From NCBI GenBank assembly GCA_013140785.1, contig JABFRZ010000134.1, forward strand, positions 1-8,978: DNA of 8,978 bases, given 5' to 3'. This stretch comes from Planctomycetota bacterium (lineage in GTDB: Bacteria; Planctomycetota; UBA1135; GCA-002686595). This document shows, one piece after another, positions 1 through 5,485 of the stretch. The notes under the pieces are model-generated. The model was not told the origin of the DNA and did not search any database. It was given only the letters and a program-made list of their open reading frames with translations. How positions within the stretch are numbered: position 1 is the first letter of the stretch; every line of letters begins with the position of its first letter. Both the position numbers and the translations under genes were made by a program.

Positions 1-10
1 CTCGGGGCCC

Positions 11-550
11 GTGAAGGGGGCGCGCTGGGCGATGGGGGCGGCGGCCGGCTTGCTGGGGAGCGCGCTGGCGACGGGCTGGGTCGTGCGCGAAGGCTTGCCG
101 GAGCTCTCGCTCGCCGCGCAGCTGGTGGCGACCATCTCGAGCCTGGCCACCGGCGCGGTGGCCGGCAGCGTCGGGCTCGCCATGGTCCTCGGGCACTGGT
201 ACCTCACCGTGCCGAAACTCGAGATCCGCTACCTGGTGCGCCTCAACCGCGTGACGGTCGCGGCCATGCTCGCATCGCTCGCCACTCTCGCCGGAGCCTG
301 CCTCGTCTTCTCCGAGTCGCTGCGCAACGGGCAGCCGCCGCTTTTCGGCCCCTGGGGACTCTTCTACCTCGGGACGCGCCTTGCGGTCGGGCTGGCCCTC
401 CCGCTCGTTTTCGCGGCCATGGCGGCGAGCTCGCTGCGCTTCCACAACACGCGCTCGGCTACCGGGATCCTGTACGCCTCGACCGTGTTGGTCCTGATCG
501 GGACGGCGGTGTCGGTGTTCCTCCAGGACTCCTACCGGGTTCCGCTCTGA
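11..550 (+). CDS. Multi-pass membrane protein of unknown function, possibly 5'-truncated by the window edge
   Basis: I do not recognise this gene. The first possible start is a GTG at 11, but the frame is open to the window edge, so the true protein may begin further upstream. The visible 179 residues hold about five hydrophobic segments (roughly 6-26, 36-62, 82-100, 116-140 and 150-171) joined by short polar loops, so it should be an integral inner-membrane protein. A conspicuous motif, GHWYLTVPKL (61-70), sits at the end of the second segment and is followed by a basic loop (RYLVRLNR), which suggests a cytoplasmic face. No catalytic or transporter signature is evident. The stop overlaps the start of the next gene by one base (TGATG), so the two are probably co-transcribed and translationally coupled. 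Coding is well supported by the hydrophobic periodicity; function is unknown. Confidence 0.75.
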   Translation: MKGARWAMGAAAGLLGSALATGWVVREGLPELSLAAQLVATISSLATGAVAGSVGLAMVLGHWYLTVPKLEIRYLVRLNRVTVAAMLASLATLAGACLVFSESLRNGQPPLFGPWGLFYLGTRLAVGLALPLVFAAMAASSLRFHNTRSATGILYASTVLVLIGTAVSVFLQDSYRVPL

Positions 551-1023
551 TGGCCGTCTCGTTGACCATCGAGCAGGGCGGCAGCTCGCGGGTCCTGTTG
601 GCGAAGGAGCGCGGCGATGTCTGCGCGCTCTGGGCCGCCGAGCGCCTCTGCTTCGAGCGCCTCGGACCCGCGGGGGGCCTCTCCGGCTGTCTCGCCTGCG
701 GCCATCCGGAGCTCTACACCCAGCGCGACTTCCCACGCCGCATCGGAATCACCCTGGTCGTCCTGGCCGCGGTCCTCGCGCCCTCCACCCACTATCTCAG
801 TCTCCTGGTCGCGGCCGCGATCGATGCGCTGCTGTACCGCTTCGCGCCAGCCCTCGTGGTCTGCTACGCCTGCAACGCGCGCCACCGCGGCTTCGCGCCC
901 GAGCCGCGCCACCCGCGCTACGACCTCGGCATCGCCGAGCGCCTGCGCTACGGAGAGAAGGCTGTGATGGGTGCTCCCATGCGTCCGGGAGGCACCGCCG
1001 GCGCGCCCGAGCCCGAGCACTGA
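550..1023 (+). CDS. Small membrane protein with two CxxC knuckles flanking a hydrophobic hairpin (unknown function)
   Basis: This is a 157-residue protein of unknown function. A CLACG knuckle (Cys47, Cys50) is followed by a basic stretch (QRDFPRR), then hydrophobic segments at about 65-78 and 82-96 separated by a Pro-Ser-Thr turn, and then a second knuckle, CYAC (Cys105, Cys108). The two CxxC pairs could meet on one side of the membrane to form a split zinc ribbon, with the hydrophobic hairpin as anchor; this is inference. Two additional cysteines (25, 34) lie in the N-terminal extension. The tail from about residue 140 is rich in Pro, Gly and Ala and looks disordered. The ATG start overlaps the preceding stop by one base, so the gene probably forms a two-gene unit with its neighbour, ended by the hairpin at 1062-1090. 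The start could be internal, because the first 45 residues show no recognisable domain. Confidence 0.72.
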   Translation: MAVSLTIEQGGSSRVLLAKERGDVCALWAAERLCFERLGPAGGLSGCLACGHPELYTQRDFPRRIGITLVVLAAVLAPSTHYLSLLVAAAIDALLYRFAPALVVCYACNARHRGFAPEPRHPRYDLGIAERLRYGEKAVMGAPMRPGGTAGAPEPEH

Positions 1024-1061
1024 ATCGCACCGGATCGCCGCGCGTGTCGGGCTGAAAACGA

Positions 1062-1090
1062 AGAAGCCCCGCGACGCGCGCGGGGCTTCT
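1062..1090. terminator. Bidirectional intrinsic terminator between convergent genes
   Basis: A perfect 12-bp stem, AGAAGCCCCGCG with CGCGGGGCTTCT, closes a 5-nt ACGCG loop. It lies 38 nt after the plus-strand stop at 1023 and 82 nt after the porin stop on the minus strand. On the minus strand it is followed by CGTTTTC, a short U tract in RNA. On the plus strand it is followed by GGTTTCC, a weaker tract. It therefore probably serves both transcripts, with better termination for the porin. Confidence 0.85.
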
Positions 1091-1103
1091 GGTTTCCTGT
1101 CGA

Positions 1104-1122
1104 GCTCACGACGCGCGTGAGC
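1104..1122 (-). other. Stem-loop in the porin 3' untranslated region
   Basis: A 7-bp perfect stem, GCTCACG with CGTGAGC, encloses a 5-nt loop between the porin stop and the terminator. On the plus strand the loop reads ACGCG, the same as in the terminator hairpin. There is no adjacent T tract, so it is more likely an mRNA-stabilising or processing element than a second terminator. Confidence 0.5.
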
Positions 1123-1127
1123 CGACC

Positions 1128-1163
1128 GGTCCCACTCCCTCGCGGCGCGCGCGAGCGGGGACC
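1128..1163 (-). other. Two-tier stem-loop just after the porin stop codon
   Basis: An outer 6-bp helix (GGTCCC with GGGACC) and an inner 6-bp helix (CTCGCG with CGCGAG) are separated by a small asymmetric internal loop and capped by five bases. It begins about 10 nt past the porin stop. Together with the stem at 1104-1122 and the terminator it makes three successive hairpins in the porin mRNA 3' end. Function is not shown; protection from 3' exonucleases is the simplest reading. Confidence 0.45.
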
Positions 1164-1172
1164 GCGATCGCT

Positions 1173-2306
1173 CTAGCGGCTCGCGCCGATCGCGAAGCCG
1201 ACTTCGAAGACTTCGCCGTCCCCGAAGGTCGAGTCGGCATCGAAGCTCGACCACTGGGCTTGCCACTTGGCGTTGGTGCCGCGGTAGTAGTTGGCGGCGA
1301 GGCTGAGGATGGAGTTGTCTTCCTGGCTGGCGCCCGTGACGTCTTCGCCGTTGTCGAGGTTTTCGAGACGCAGGGCCACTTCCCAATCGGGGTTGATGGC
1401 GAAGCTCCCGTAGAGGCTCCACGGCTGCGTGTCGCCGTAGAAGTTCAGCGCCGGGGTCACGTTGCTGAAGTCCTCGTCCGTGGCGAGCCGAATGTCGTCG
1501 TTGAGCTTGGCGATCTCGCCGCCGAACCCGATCTGGCCCACGCTGCCGTGGAAGTCGAGCAGCCACAGGTTCATGTCCGAGCCGCCACCAGGACCAGGAG
1601 TGGCCGTGGCATCGTCGTTCGCGAACGTGAGACCGATGGTGCCGTTCAGCGTGTCGGTGCTGCCCATGGCCCCCTCGTGCTCACCGGCACCCGAGCCGAG
1701 ATCGAACTCGCCGCGCAGGACGGCGAGGTGGTCACTCTCGTGACCGTTGGAGCCGTTGAGGAACCAGAAGCCCCAGTAGAGCTGCTCCTGGCGCCCCGAC
1801 GCGGCGAAACCGTTGTCCCAGCCGTCGAAGGCCGAGCCGAGGGCGGTCCGGTCGATGAAGATCAGCTTCTCGGGATCCGTGGAGTTGGAGCGCGAGACGC
1901 GCGGCTTCATGTTGCCGATGTGGGCATTGAAGTAGTCCGCGCAGGTCCAGCTGACCCACGCGTCCTCGAGCTCGAGCAGCGTGCCGCTGCCGCCCTCGTT
2001 GTTGTTGATGTCCGTGCTGACACGCCAGCTGTAGGGCCCTTGGGTGCCCCAGAAGGCGATGTCGACATCGTTGAAGCTTGCGCCGCTCGTGTCGGCACCG
2101 CCAAACGTGGCGATATCGTCCGTCGAATAGGTGAAACCACCGCGCAGCAACCCCGCCCACCCCAAGTTGTCTTGCGACTGCTTGAGGGAGGAGGCGAGAC
2201 CGGTGATCTCGCTGTCGAGCGCCGCCCACTCGTTGTCGCCCGTGCCGGCATTGACTGCCGACCCGGCGACCGCGAGGGCCAGCGCCGTTCTAACGAATCG
2301 GTTCAT
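1173..2306 (-). CDS. Outer-membrane porin, OprO/OprP-like
   Basis: This is a 377-residue protein likely to form a beta-barrel channel in the outer membrane. Residues 1-20 are a signal peptide (basic start, hydrophobic ALALAVAGSA, probable cleavage after AVNA). Residues 26-46 look helical (EWAALDSEITGLASSLKQ) and could be a short coiled coil or periplasmic anchor. From about 48 on, alternating amphipathic strands with many Asp, Asn, Gly, Trp and Tyr residues suit a barrel. The stretch FNAHIGNMKPRVSRSNSTDPEKLIF and the following DRT resemble the conserved OprO/P segment (GQFK-PF-E-L-S-L-F-R), where a barrel strand leads into a folded loop. Substrate is not predictable. The ATG at 2306 is preferred over an upstream GTG at 2318 because the signal peptide then starts cleanly and GGAG lies 11 nt upstream. 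Oddly, the chain ends FAIGASR rather than in a terminal aromatic residue. It appears to be a single-gene unit ending at the terminator at 1062-1090. Confidence 0.82.
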   Translation of the reverse strand: MNRFVRTALALAVAGSAVNAGTGDNEWAALDSEITGLASSLKQSQDNLGWAGLLRGGFTYSTDDIATFGGADTSGASFNDVDIAFWGTQGPYSWRVSTDINNNEGGSGTLLELEDAWVSWTCADYFNAHIGNMKPRVSRSNSTDPEKLIFIDRTALGSAFDGWDNGFAASGRQEQLYWGFWFLNGSNGHESDHLAVLRGEFDLGSGAGEHEGAMGSTDTLNGTIGLTFANDDATATPGPGGGSDMNLWLLDFHGSVGQIGFGGEIAKLNDDIRLATDEDFSNVTPALNFYGDTQPWSLYGSFAINPDWEVALRLENLDNGEDVTGASQEDNSILSLAANYYRGTNAKWQAQWSSFDADSTFGDGEVFEVGFAIGASR

Positions 2307-2374
2307 GAGTACATGCACTCCGGATGTGAGAGAGAGTTCCTAGGAATTGGGGATCCCGGTTGCGGTGGAGGACA

Positions 2375-2383
2375 CCCCCCCCC
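2375..2383 (-). repeat. Homopolymer tract G9 (C9 on the plus strand) upstream of the porin
   Basis: Nine consecutive G residues in porin mRNA sense lie about 69-77 nt before the porin ATG. It is the longest single-base run I found in the window. Tracts of this kind upstream of outer-membrane protein genes can change length by slippage, but no flanking promoter hexamers with suitable spacing were found, so a regulatory role is only a possibility. Confidence 0.55.
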
Positions 2384-2390
2384 GCAGCGC

Positions 2391-2407
2391 GAGAAGTTCA
2401 ACCTCTC
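2391..2407. promoter_or_regulatory. Operator-like imperfect dyad upstream of the porin
   Basis: GAGAAGTT-C-AACCTCTC is a 17-nt dyad with 8-nt arms and one mismatched pair (position 5 of each arm). It sits beside the G9 tract, about 85-101 nt before the porin ATG. The size and symmetry suit a dimeric repressor or activator site. No matching copy was noticed elsewhere in the window. Confidence 0.3.
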
Positions 2408-2411
2408 GGCG

Positions 2412-2457
2412 CGGCGATTCCAAGCCGCGCGGCGCCTCACGGCTGACAAGATCGCCG
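2412..2457. other. Nested inverted repeat after the DUF971-arfB operon and before the porin
   Basis: An outer 7-bp helix (CGGCGAT with ATCGCCG) encloses an inner 5-bp helix (AGCCG with CGGCT), separated by unpaired 4-nt and 6-nt segments and capped by a 12-nt GC-rich loop. It lies about 42 nt after the stop of the last gene of the upstream minus-strand operon. It could be a factor-dependent or structured terminator for that operon, or part of the porin leader. There is no T tract. Confidence 0.35.
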
Positions 2458-2498
2458 GAATACAGCAATGCCTATTCTTATAACGTGCTAGCTGTTAG

Positions 2499-3014
2499 CT
2501 AGTTACGGCCATCATTATGCGAAGGTCGATCTGGCGTCCACGCGTCCTGCGGAGCCGAAGAAGGCGGGGCGCCGTCCCTGTTGTGGCCGCCGGAAGCGGC
2601 CAGAACTCGATCGGCCAGCTCCAGCACTTCGATTTCCCTGGGGCTGGGTTCGAACCCGAGCTCGCGCGCGGAGCGCAGCCGGTCCTCCAGCCGCGCGCGC
2701 GCCGAGCGGGTGTACTCCCGATCGTAGTTGGGCAGGTTCAGGTAGCGCGGGTCGAGGCACTGGGCGAACTCGCCGCACGCAAGCGTCAGCTCGTCCTGGA
2801 CCGCCTGCCGCCAGGACTCTCCACCCTCCCGCCCGGCGGTCCTGGCGCGCTCGACCCACGGACCACAGGCTTCCTGCCCTTCGCGCAAGGCCTGGCCGAG
2901 GGCGAGCAGCACATGCCGCGCGACATAGTGGCTCGGAGCTTGGCCGGCCCGGACCAACCGTTCGAGGTTCGCCAACGCGTCCTCGACCTCGCGGGCCACG
3001 TCGCGCGCGCTCAT
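2499..3014 (-). CDS. Uncharacterised 171-residue soluble protein, third gene of the DUF971-arfB operon
   Basis: I do not recognise this protein. It is mostly predicted helical, with a charged N-terminal part (REVEDALANLERLVRAGQ), a second amphipathic segment with HYVARHVLLALGQAL (29-43), a middle with three cysteines (50, 80, 86), an aromatic-rich loop CLDPRYLNLPNYDREY (86-101), a further helical region (103-140), and a Pro/Asp/Asn-rich tail after 141 that looks disordered. There is no signal peptide or membrane segment, so it is probably cytoplasmic. The ATG at 3014 is chosen because it overlaps the arfB stop as ATGA and has AAGGA just upstream; the frame stays open far upstream, but there it only shadows arfB. 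Tight coupling suggests a role alongside ArfB or DUF971, but nothing in the sequence proves it. Confidence 0.72.
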   Translation of the reverse strand: MSARDVAREVEDALANLERLVRAGQAPSHYVARHVLLALGQALREGQEACGPWVERARTAGREGGESWRQAVQDELTLACGEFAQCLDPRYLNLPNYDREYTRSARARLEDRLRSARELGFEPSPREIEVLELADRVLAASGGHNRDGAPPSSAPQDAWTPDRPSHNDGRN

Positions 3015-3448
3015 TCGTCCTTCGGCCTCGAGCGCCCCCGTTTCACGGCCGAGCGCACACGCTTGGTCTGTAGGCGCTTCTCCCGGGCCGAGCGCTTCGG
3101 GCGCGTCTCCTTGCGGGGGACGCGGGGCGCCAAGGCCTCGAGCAGGATCCCGAGCAGGCGCTCGCGGGCGGCTTCGGCATTTCTGCTCTGCTCCCGGTGC
3201 CGTGAACTGTGCAGGACGAGCTCCCCGTTGCGCGTGAGCCGGCCCGCGAGTCGTTCGAGCAGCAAGAGGCGCTGGTCCTCCGTCAGGCTGCGGCCGCGAC
3301 GAACGTCGTAGCGCAGGACGACCTTGCTCTCGACCTTGTTGACGTTCTGACCGCCAGGGCCGCCCGAGCGTGCGGTCGAGAACACCAGCTCCTCGGCCGG
3401 GATCACCAGCTCGGGACCCACGCGCAAGGCAGCCCGCGAGGCCCTCAT
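3011..3448 (-). CDS. arfB: Peptidyl-tRNA hydrolase ArfB (YaeJ-type ribosome-rescue factor)
   Basis: ArfB enters the A site of ribosomes stalled without a stop codon and hydrolyses the peptidyl-tRNA. The 145-residue product has the class-I release-factor GGQ signature within SGGPGGQNVNKVESKV (28-43; GGQ at 32-34), which places the catalytic glutamine at the peptidyl-transferase centre. It also has a long basic C-terminal tail (about 112-143, mostly Lys and Arg), the part that in the known family occupies the empty mRNA entry channel. There is no codon-recognition domain, and the length matches E. coli ArfB (about 140), which separates it from RF1/RF2. The ATG at 3448 is set by an ATGA overlap with the DUF971 gene, and the stop overlaps the next ATG the same way, so it is the middle gene of a translationally coupled operon. 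Confidence 0.93.
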   Translation of the reverse strand: MRASRAALRVGPELVIPAEELVFSTARSGGPGGQNVNKVESKVVLRYDVRRGRSLTEDQRLLLLERLAGRLTRNGELVLHSSRHREQSRNAEAARERLLGILLEALAPRVPRKETRPKRSAREKRLQTKRVRSAVKRGRSRPKDE

Positions 3449-3744
3449 GCCCGCCTGCCGTGCTCCCAGAGCATGGGAAACGGATAGATGCCGGTGCTGT
3501 GCCCGTCCGAGAACATGAGGGTGATCGCGTAGTTCCCGACCAGGCGTACGTCGCGATGGACCAGGTCGGGCGGCACACTCGCCGGATTGTGGCGGCGCAC
3601 GCCCGAGAGCTCGTCCACGCAGGCCGCGCAGGGGCACATCGAGCGCAGCTCGATCGCGCTCAGGACGGTCTTCTCCCCGTTGTCCCACTCGAACTCGATC
3701 CGGCTGGGATCGGTGCGCGTGATCGTGCGCGGTTGAGGGGCCAT
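3445..3744 (-). CDS. DUF971 / GBBH-like N-terminal domain protein
   Basis: This 99-residue protein consists of a single gamma-butyrobetaine-hydroxylase-like N-terminal domain (DUF971, PF06155). Diagnostic features are LRSMCPCAACVDE with Cys37, Cys39 and Cys42, then VGNYAI, then FSDGHSTGIYPFPML with His82. In the animal hydroxylase the equivalent three cysteines and a histidine bind zinc, so this protein is probably a small metal-binding module. DUF971 is also fused to the Fe-S carrier HCF101 (Mrp family) in plants, which hints at Fe-S or metal handling; the bacterial stand-alone form has no settled role. The ATG at 3744 has GGAAG four bases upstream. The gene begins 28 nt after tRNA-Phe on the same strand and overlaps arfB by ATGA, so it heads or continues that operon. 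Confidence 0.88.
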   Translation of the reverse strand: MAPQPRTITRTDPSRIEFEWDNGEKTVLSAIELRSMCPCAACVDELSGVRRHNPASVPPDLVHRDVRLVGNYAITLMFSDGHSTGIYPFPMLWEHGRRA

Positions 3745-3772
3745 GGAGCTTCCAGCTACCGAGGGGAAGTGG

Positions 3773-3848
3773 TGGTGGGCAGAGCCGGAGTTGAACCGGC
3801 GACCCCTTGATTTTCAGTCAAGTGCTCTACCAACTGAGCTACCTGCCC
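3773..3848 (-). tRNA. tRNA-Phe (anticodon GAA), CCA encoded
   Basis: Reading the minus strand, a full cloverleaf folds: acceptor GGGCAGG with TCTGCCC (one G-T pair at the base), D stem GCTC/GAGC, anticodon stem CTTGA/TCAAG with loop CTGAAAA giving anticodon GAA, a five-base variable loop, T stem GCCGG/CCGGC with loop TTCAACT, discriminator A, then an encoded CCA. The body is 73 nt without CCA (3776-3848) and 76 nt with it. Base pairing is complete, so it should be functional. It stands alone, between ribF and the DUF971-arfB operon and on the same strand as both. Confidence 0.97.
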
Positions 3849-3884
3849 ACGTTCCCTCCGGCCGTTGCCGGTCGGGGGCGGAGG

Positions 3885-3913
3885 AGTCTGACGGCGACCC
3901 TCCGAACCGTCAA
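3885..3913 (-). promoter_or_regulatory. Candidate sigma70-type promoter for tRNA-Phe
   Basis: On the minus strand TTGACG (3913-3908) and CAGACT (3890-3885) are separated by 17 bases. The -35 matches the consensus at five of six positions, the -10 at only three. A start about seven bases downstream would give a leader of roughly 30 nt before the mature tRNA 5' end at 3848, which is plausible for RNase P processing. The -35 lies inside the hairpin at 3904-3925. Confidence 0.4.
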
Positions 3914-3925
3914 CCCGGACGGTTC
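3904..3925 (-). terminator. Hairpin just after ribF, possible terminator without U tract
   Basis: A perfect 8-bp stem, GAACCGTC with GACGGTTC, closes a 6-nt loop and begins three bases after the ribF stop. No T tract follows, so intrinsic termination would be weak; it may instead protect the ribF mRNA 3' end. It overlaps the candidate tRNA promoter. Confidence 0.4.
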
Positions 3926-3927
3926 CA

Positions 3928-4866
3928 TCAGGACGCGCCCCGCAGGCGCTCGCGGGCCTCGATCACGTCGCGCGTGATCTGGGCGGCCAGCTCTTCGACC
4001 CCGGCGAAGCGACGCTCACCGCGCAGGCGGGTCACGAACTCGAGCTCGATGCGCTGGCCATAGAGGTCTCCTTCGAAATCGAGCACGTGCACCTCGACTT
4101 GAGGCCGACGCGGGGGATTGGGCTCGACCGTCGGCCGAAACCCGATGTTCGCGACCCCGAGCAGCACCCTTCGCCCGCCGCCCGGGAGCCGGTGGTGAAC
4201 CCTGCACGCGTAGACGCCGGGCGGCGGGTGGAGCTCCTGGTGCAGGTTCAGGTTGGCGGTGGGGAAGCCGATGCGGTGCCCGAGGTTCGCGCCGTGTACG
4301 ACCCGGCCGAAGACGCTCACCGGCCGGCCCAGCATCGCGGTCGCCGCGGGCAGGTCGCCGAGCTCGACCGCCTCGCGGATGGCGGTGGAGGACACGGGCC
4401 GACCCTGGACCACCACCTTGGGGGCGACCTCGACCTCGTACCCCATGGTCCGCAGGGACTCGGGCGTCCCGCCCCGGTCATGGCCGAACTTGCTGTCGAA
4501 GCCGAGCACGAAGCAACGCACCGCCAGGGCGCGCTCGGCGATCTCGCGCGTGAACTCCGCGGCCGACAGGGCCCGCAGGTTGGCGTCGAAATGGAGCACG
4601 GCGGCGTGCTCGATCCCGGCCCGCTCGAAGAGCTCGAGGCGGTGCTCGAGAGTCGTCAGGGTCTTGGGAGCGTGGCCGAGCAGGAGGTGCTTCGGATGCC
4701 GGCGAAACGTGATCACGGTGGATGCCGCACCCAGCGCGCGCGCGCGGGCCACGTTCGCGCGCAGGATGGCCTGGTGGCCGAGGTGCACGCCGTCGAACAT
4801 CCCGACCGATACGACCGAGCCGCGCGGGTCCGGTGCGAGCCGCTCGCGTCGGAAGGTGGCGATCAC
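3928..4866 (-). CDS. ribF: Bifunctional riboflavin kinase / FAD synthetase RibF
   Basis: RibF phosphorylates riboflavin to FMN and adenylates FMN to FAD in the cytoplasm. The 312 residues match the usual bacterial length. The N-terminal nucleotidyltransferase half shows SVGMFDGVHLGHQAIL (20-35) with the HLGH nucleotide-binding motif, then FDSKFGHDRGG (123-133) and SSTAIREAVELGDL (159-172). The C-terminal kinase half shows GRVVHGANLGHRIGFPTANL (187-206), containing the flavokinase PTAN motif, then PPGVYAC (215-221), GVANIGFRPTV (237-247), and the C-terminal stretch LDFEGDLYGQRIELEF with the conserved catalytic-type Glu region. The start is GTG at 4866, overlapping the def stop as GTGA, so ribF is translated by coupling to def; no strong Shine-Dalgarno is seen. 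All key motifs are intact. Confidence 0.96.
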   Translation of the reverse strand: MIATFRRERLAPDPRGSVVSVGMFDGVHLGHQAILRANVARARALGAASTVITFRRHPKHLLLGHAPKTLTTLEHRLELFERAGIEHAAVLHFDANLRALSAAEFTREIAERALAVRCFVLGFDSKFGHDRGGTPESLRTMGYEVEVAPKVVVQGRPVSSTAIREAVELGDLPAATAMLGRPVSVFGRVVHGANLGHRIGFPTANLNLHQELHPPPGVYACRVHHRLPGGGRRVLLGVANIGFRPTVEPNPPRRPQVEVHVLDFEGDLYGQRIELEFVTRLRGERRFAGVEELAAQITRDVIEARERLRGAS

Positions 4867-5402
4867 CGCGCGGGCGCGGCCGCCTTGCGCTTGTACTTGG
4901 CCACGAGCTCCTCCAGGGCGGTCTTGTTCCGGAGCCGGTCGGCTGGAGACATCCTGTCCACCAGGAGCACCCCCTCGAGGTGGTCGTTTTCGTGCTGGAT
5001 GATGCGACTCGTGAACCCGGCGAAGGTCTCTTCGAAGGGCGTTCCGTCCACGCGGAACGCGTGCACCTTGCAGATCTCGGGGCGCTCGACCTCGGCGTAG
5101 ATGCTCGGGAAGGAGAGGCAGCCCTCCTCGAACAGGGTTGGCGGCCCCGAGAGCTCGGCAAGGCGCGGGTTGACGAGCACGAGTTCGTCCTGGGGCACGC
5201 CCGTCGGGTTCAGGACCAGGAGCCGCTTCTTGAGCCCGACCTGGGGCGCCGCGAGCCCCACGCCCTTGCTGGCGTACATGCGCTCGAACATGCCGGCCAC
5301 GATCGCCCTCAGCTCCTCGTCGAAAGCGGTCACGACCTGGGCCGGCCGGCGCAGAACCGGGTCCGGATAGAGAGTCAGGTCGAAGTGCAGATCGAAGGCC
5401 AT
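4863..5402 (-). CDS. def: Peptide deformylase
   Basis: The enzyme removes the N-formyl group from nascent proteins using a metal ion, usually Fe2+. All three family motifs are present in the 179-residue product: GVGLAAPQVG (47-56), EGCLSFP (93-99) and QHENDHLEG (136-144). The metal ligands are Cys95, His137 and His141, and the catalytic base is Glu138. Length and C-terminal helix suit a standard bacterial deformylase with a short basic tail. The ATG at 5402 is preferred; an in-frame TTG at 5423 would add seven residues with no family support. No strong Shine-Dalgarno precedes the ATG. It leads a two-gene unit with ribF (4-base overlap) and is divergent from the TPR gene; a weak -10-like TATGTT lies upstream on its strand, with no convincing -35. 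Confidence 0.96.
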   Translation of the reverse strand: MAFDLHFDLTLYPDPVLRRPAQVVTAFDEELRAIVAGMFERMYASKGVGLAAPQVGLKKRLLVLNPTGVPQDELVLVNPRLAELSGPPTLFEEGCLSFPSIYAEVERPEICKVHAFRVDGTPFEETFAGFTSRIIQHENDHLEGVLLVDRMSPADRLRNKTALEELVAKYKRKAAAPAR

Positions 5403-5485
5403 CGCCGTGGACCCGTGGGGCAACGGGGCCGGTCGTCGAGGCTAACATAGCCCTCGGGTTCGCGATGCCGAGCCGCGCGAGCGCG

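Larger units (their letters stand above)
2307..2498 (-). promoter_or_regulatory. Porin upstream region, rich in inverted repeats
   Basis: This 192-nt gene-free stretch must hold the porin leader and probably its promoter, although no good -35/-10 pair could be picked. Reading toward the porin it contains a small inverted repeat CTAGCT-GTT-AGCTAG overlapping the stop of the preceding gene (2489-2503), an AT-rich patch around 2470-2485, a nested stem (2412-2457), an operator-like dyad (2391-2407), a nine-G tract (2375-2383), and short palindromes GGGATCCC (2350-2357) and TTCCTAGGAA (2337-2346). The base composition is visibly less GC-rich at its distal end than the flanking genes. Confidence 0.5.

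Noticed and set aside
1163..1194. CGCGATCG and CGATCGCG flanking the porin stop, including a GCGATCGC octamer
   Set aside because: Such palindromes are frequent by chance in GC-rich DNA, one arm is coding, and no array of copies was noticed.
1260..2483. A 407-codon plus-strand frame opposite the porin
   Set aside because: It is antisense to a porin that has a signal peptide and barrel pattern; its translation is Val/Glu/Ala/Gly-rich without motifs.
3015..3578. N-terminal extension of the 171-residue protein in its open frame
   Set aside because: This part merely shadows arfB and DUF971 in another frame; the ATG at 3014 has a Shine-Dalgarno and an ATGA overlap.
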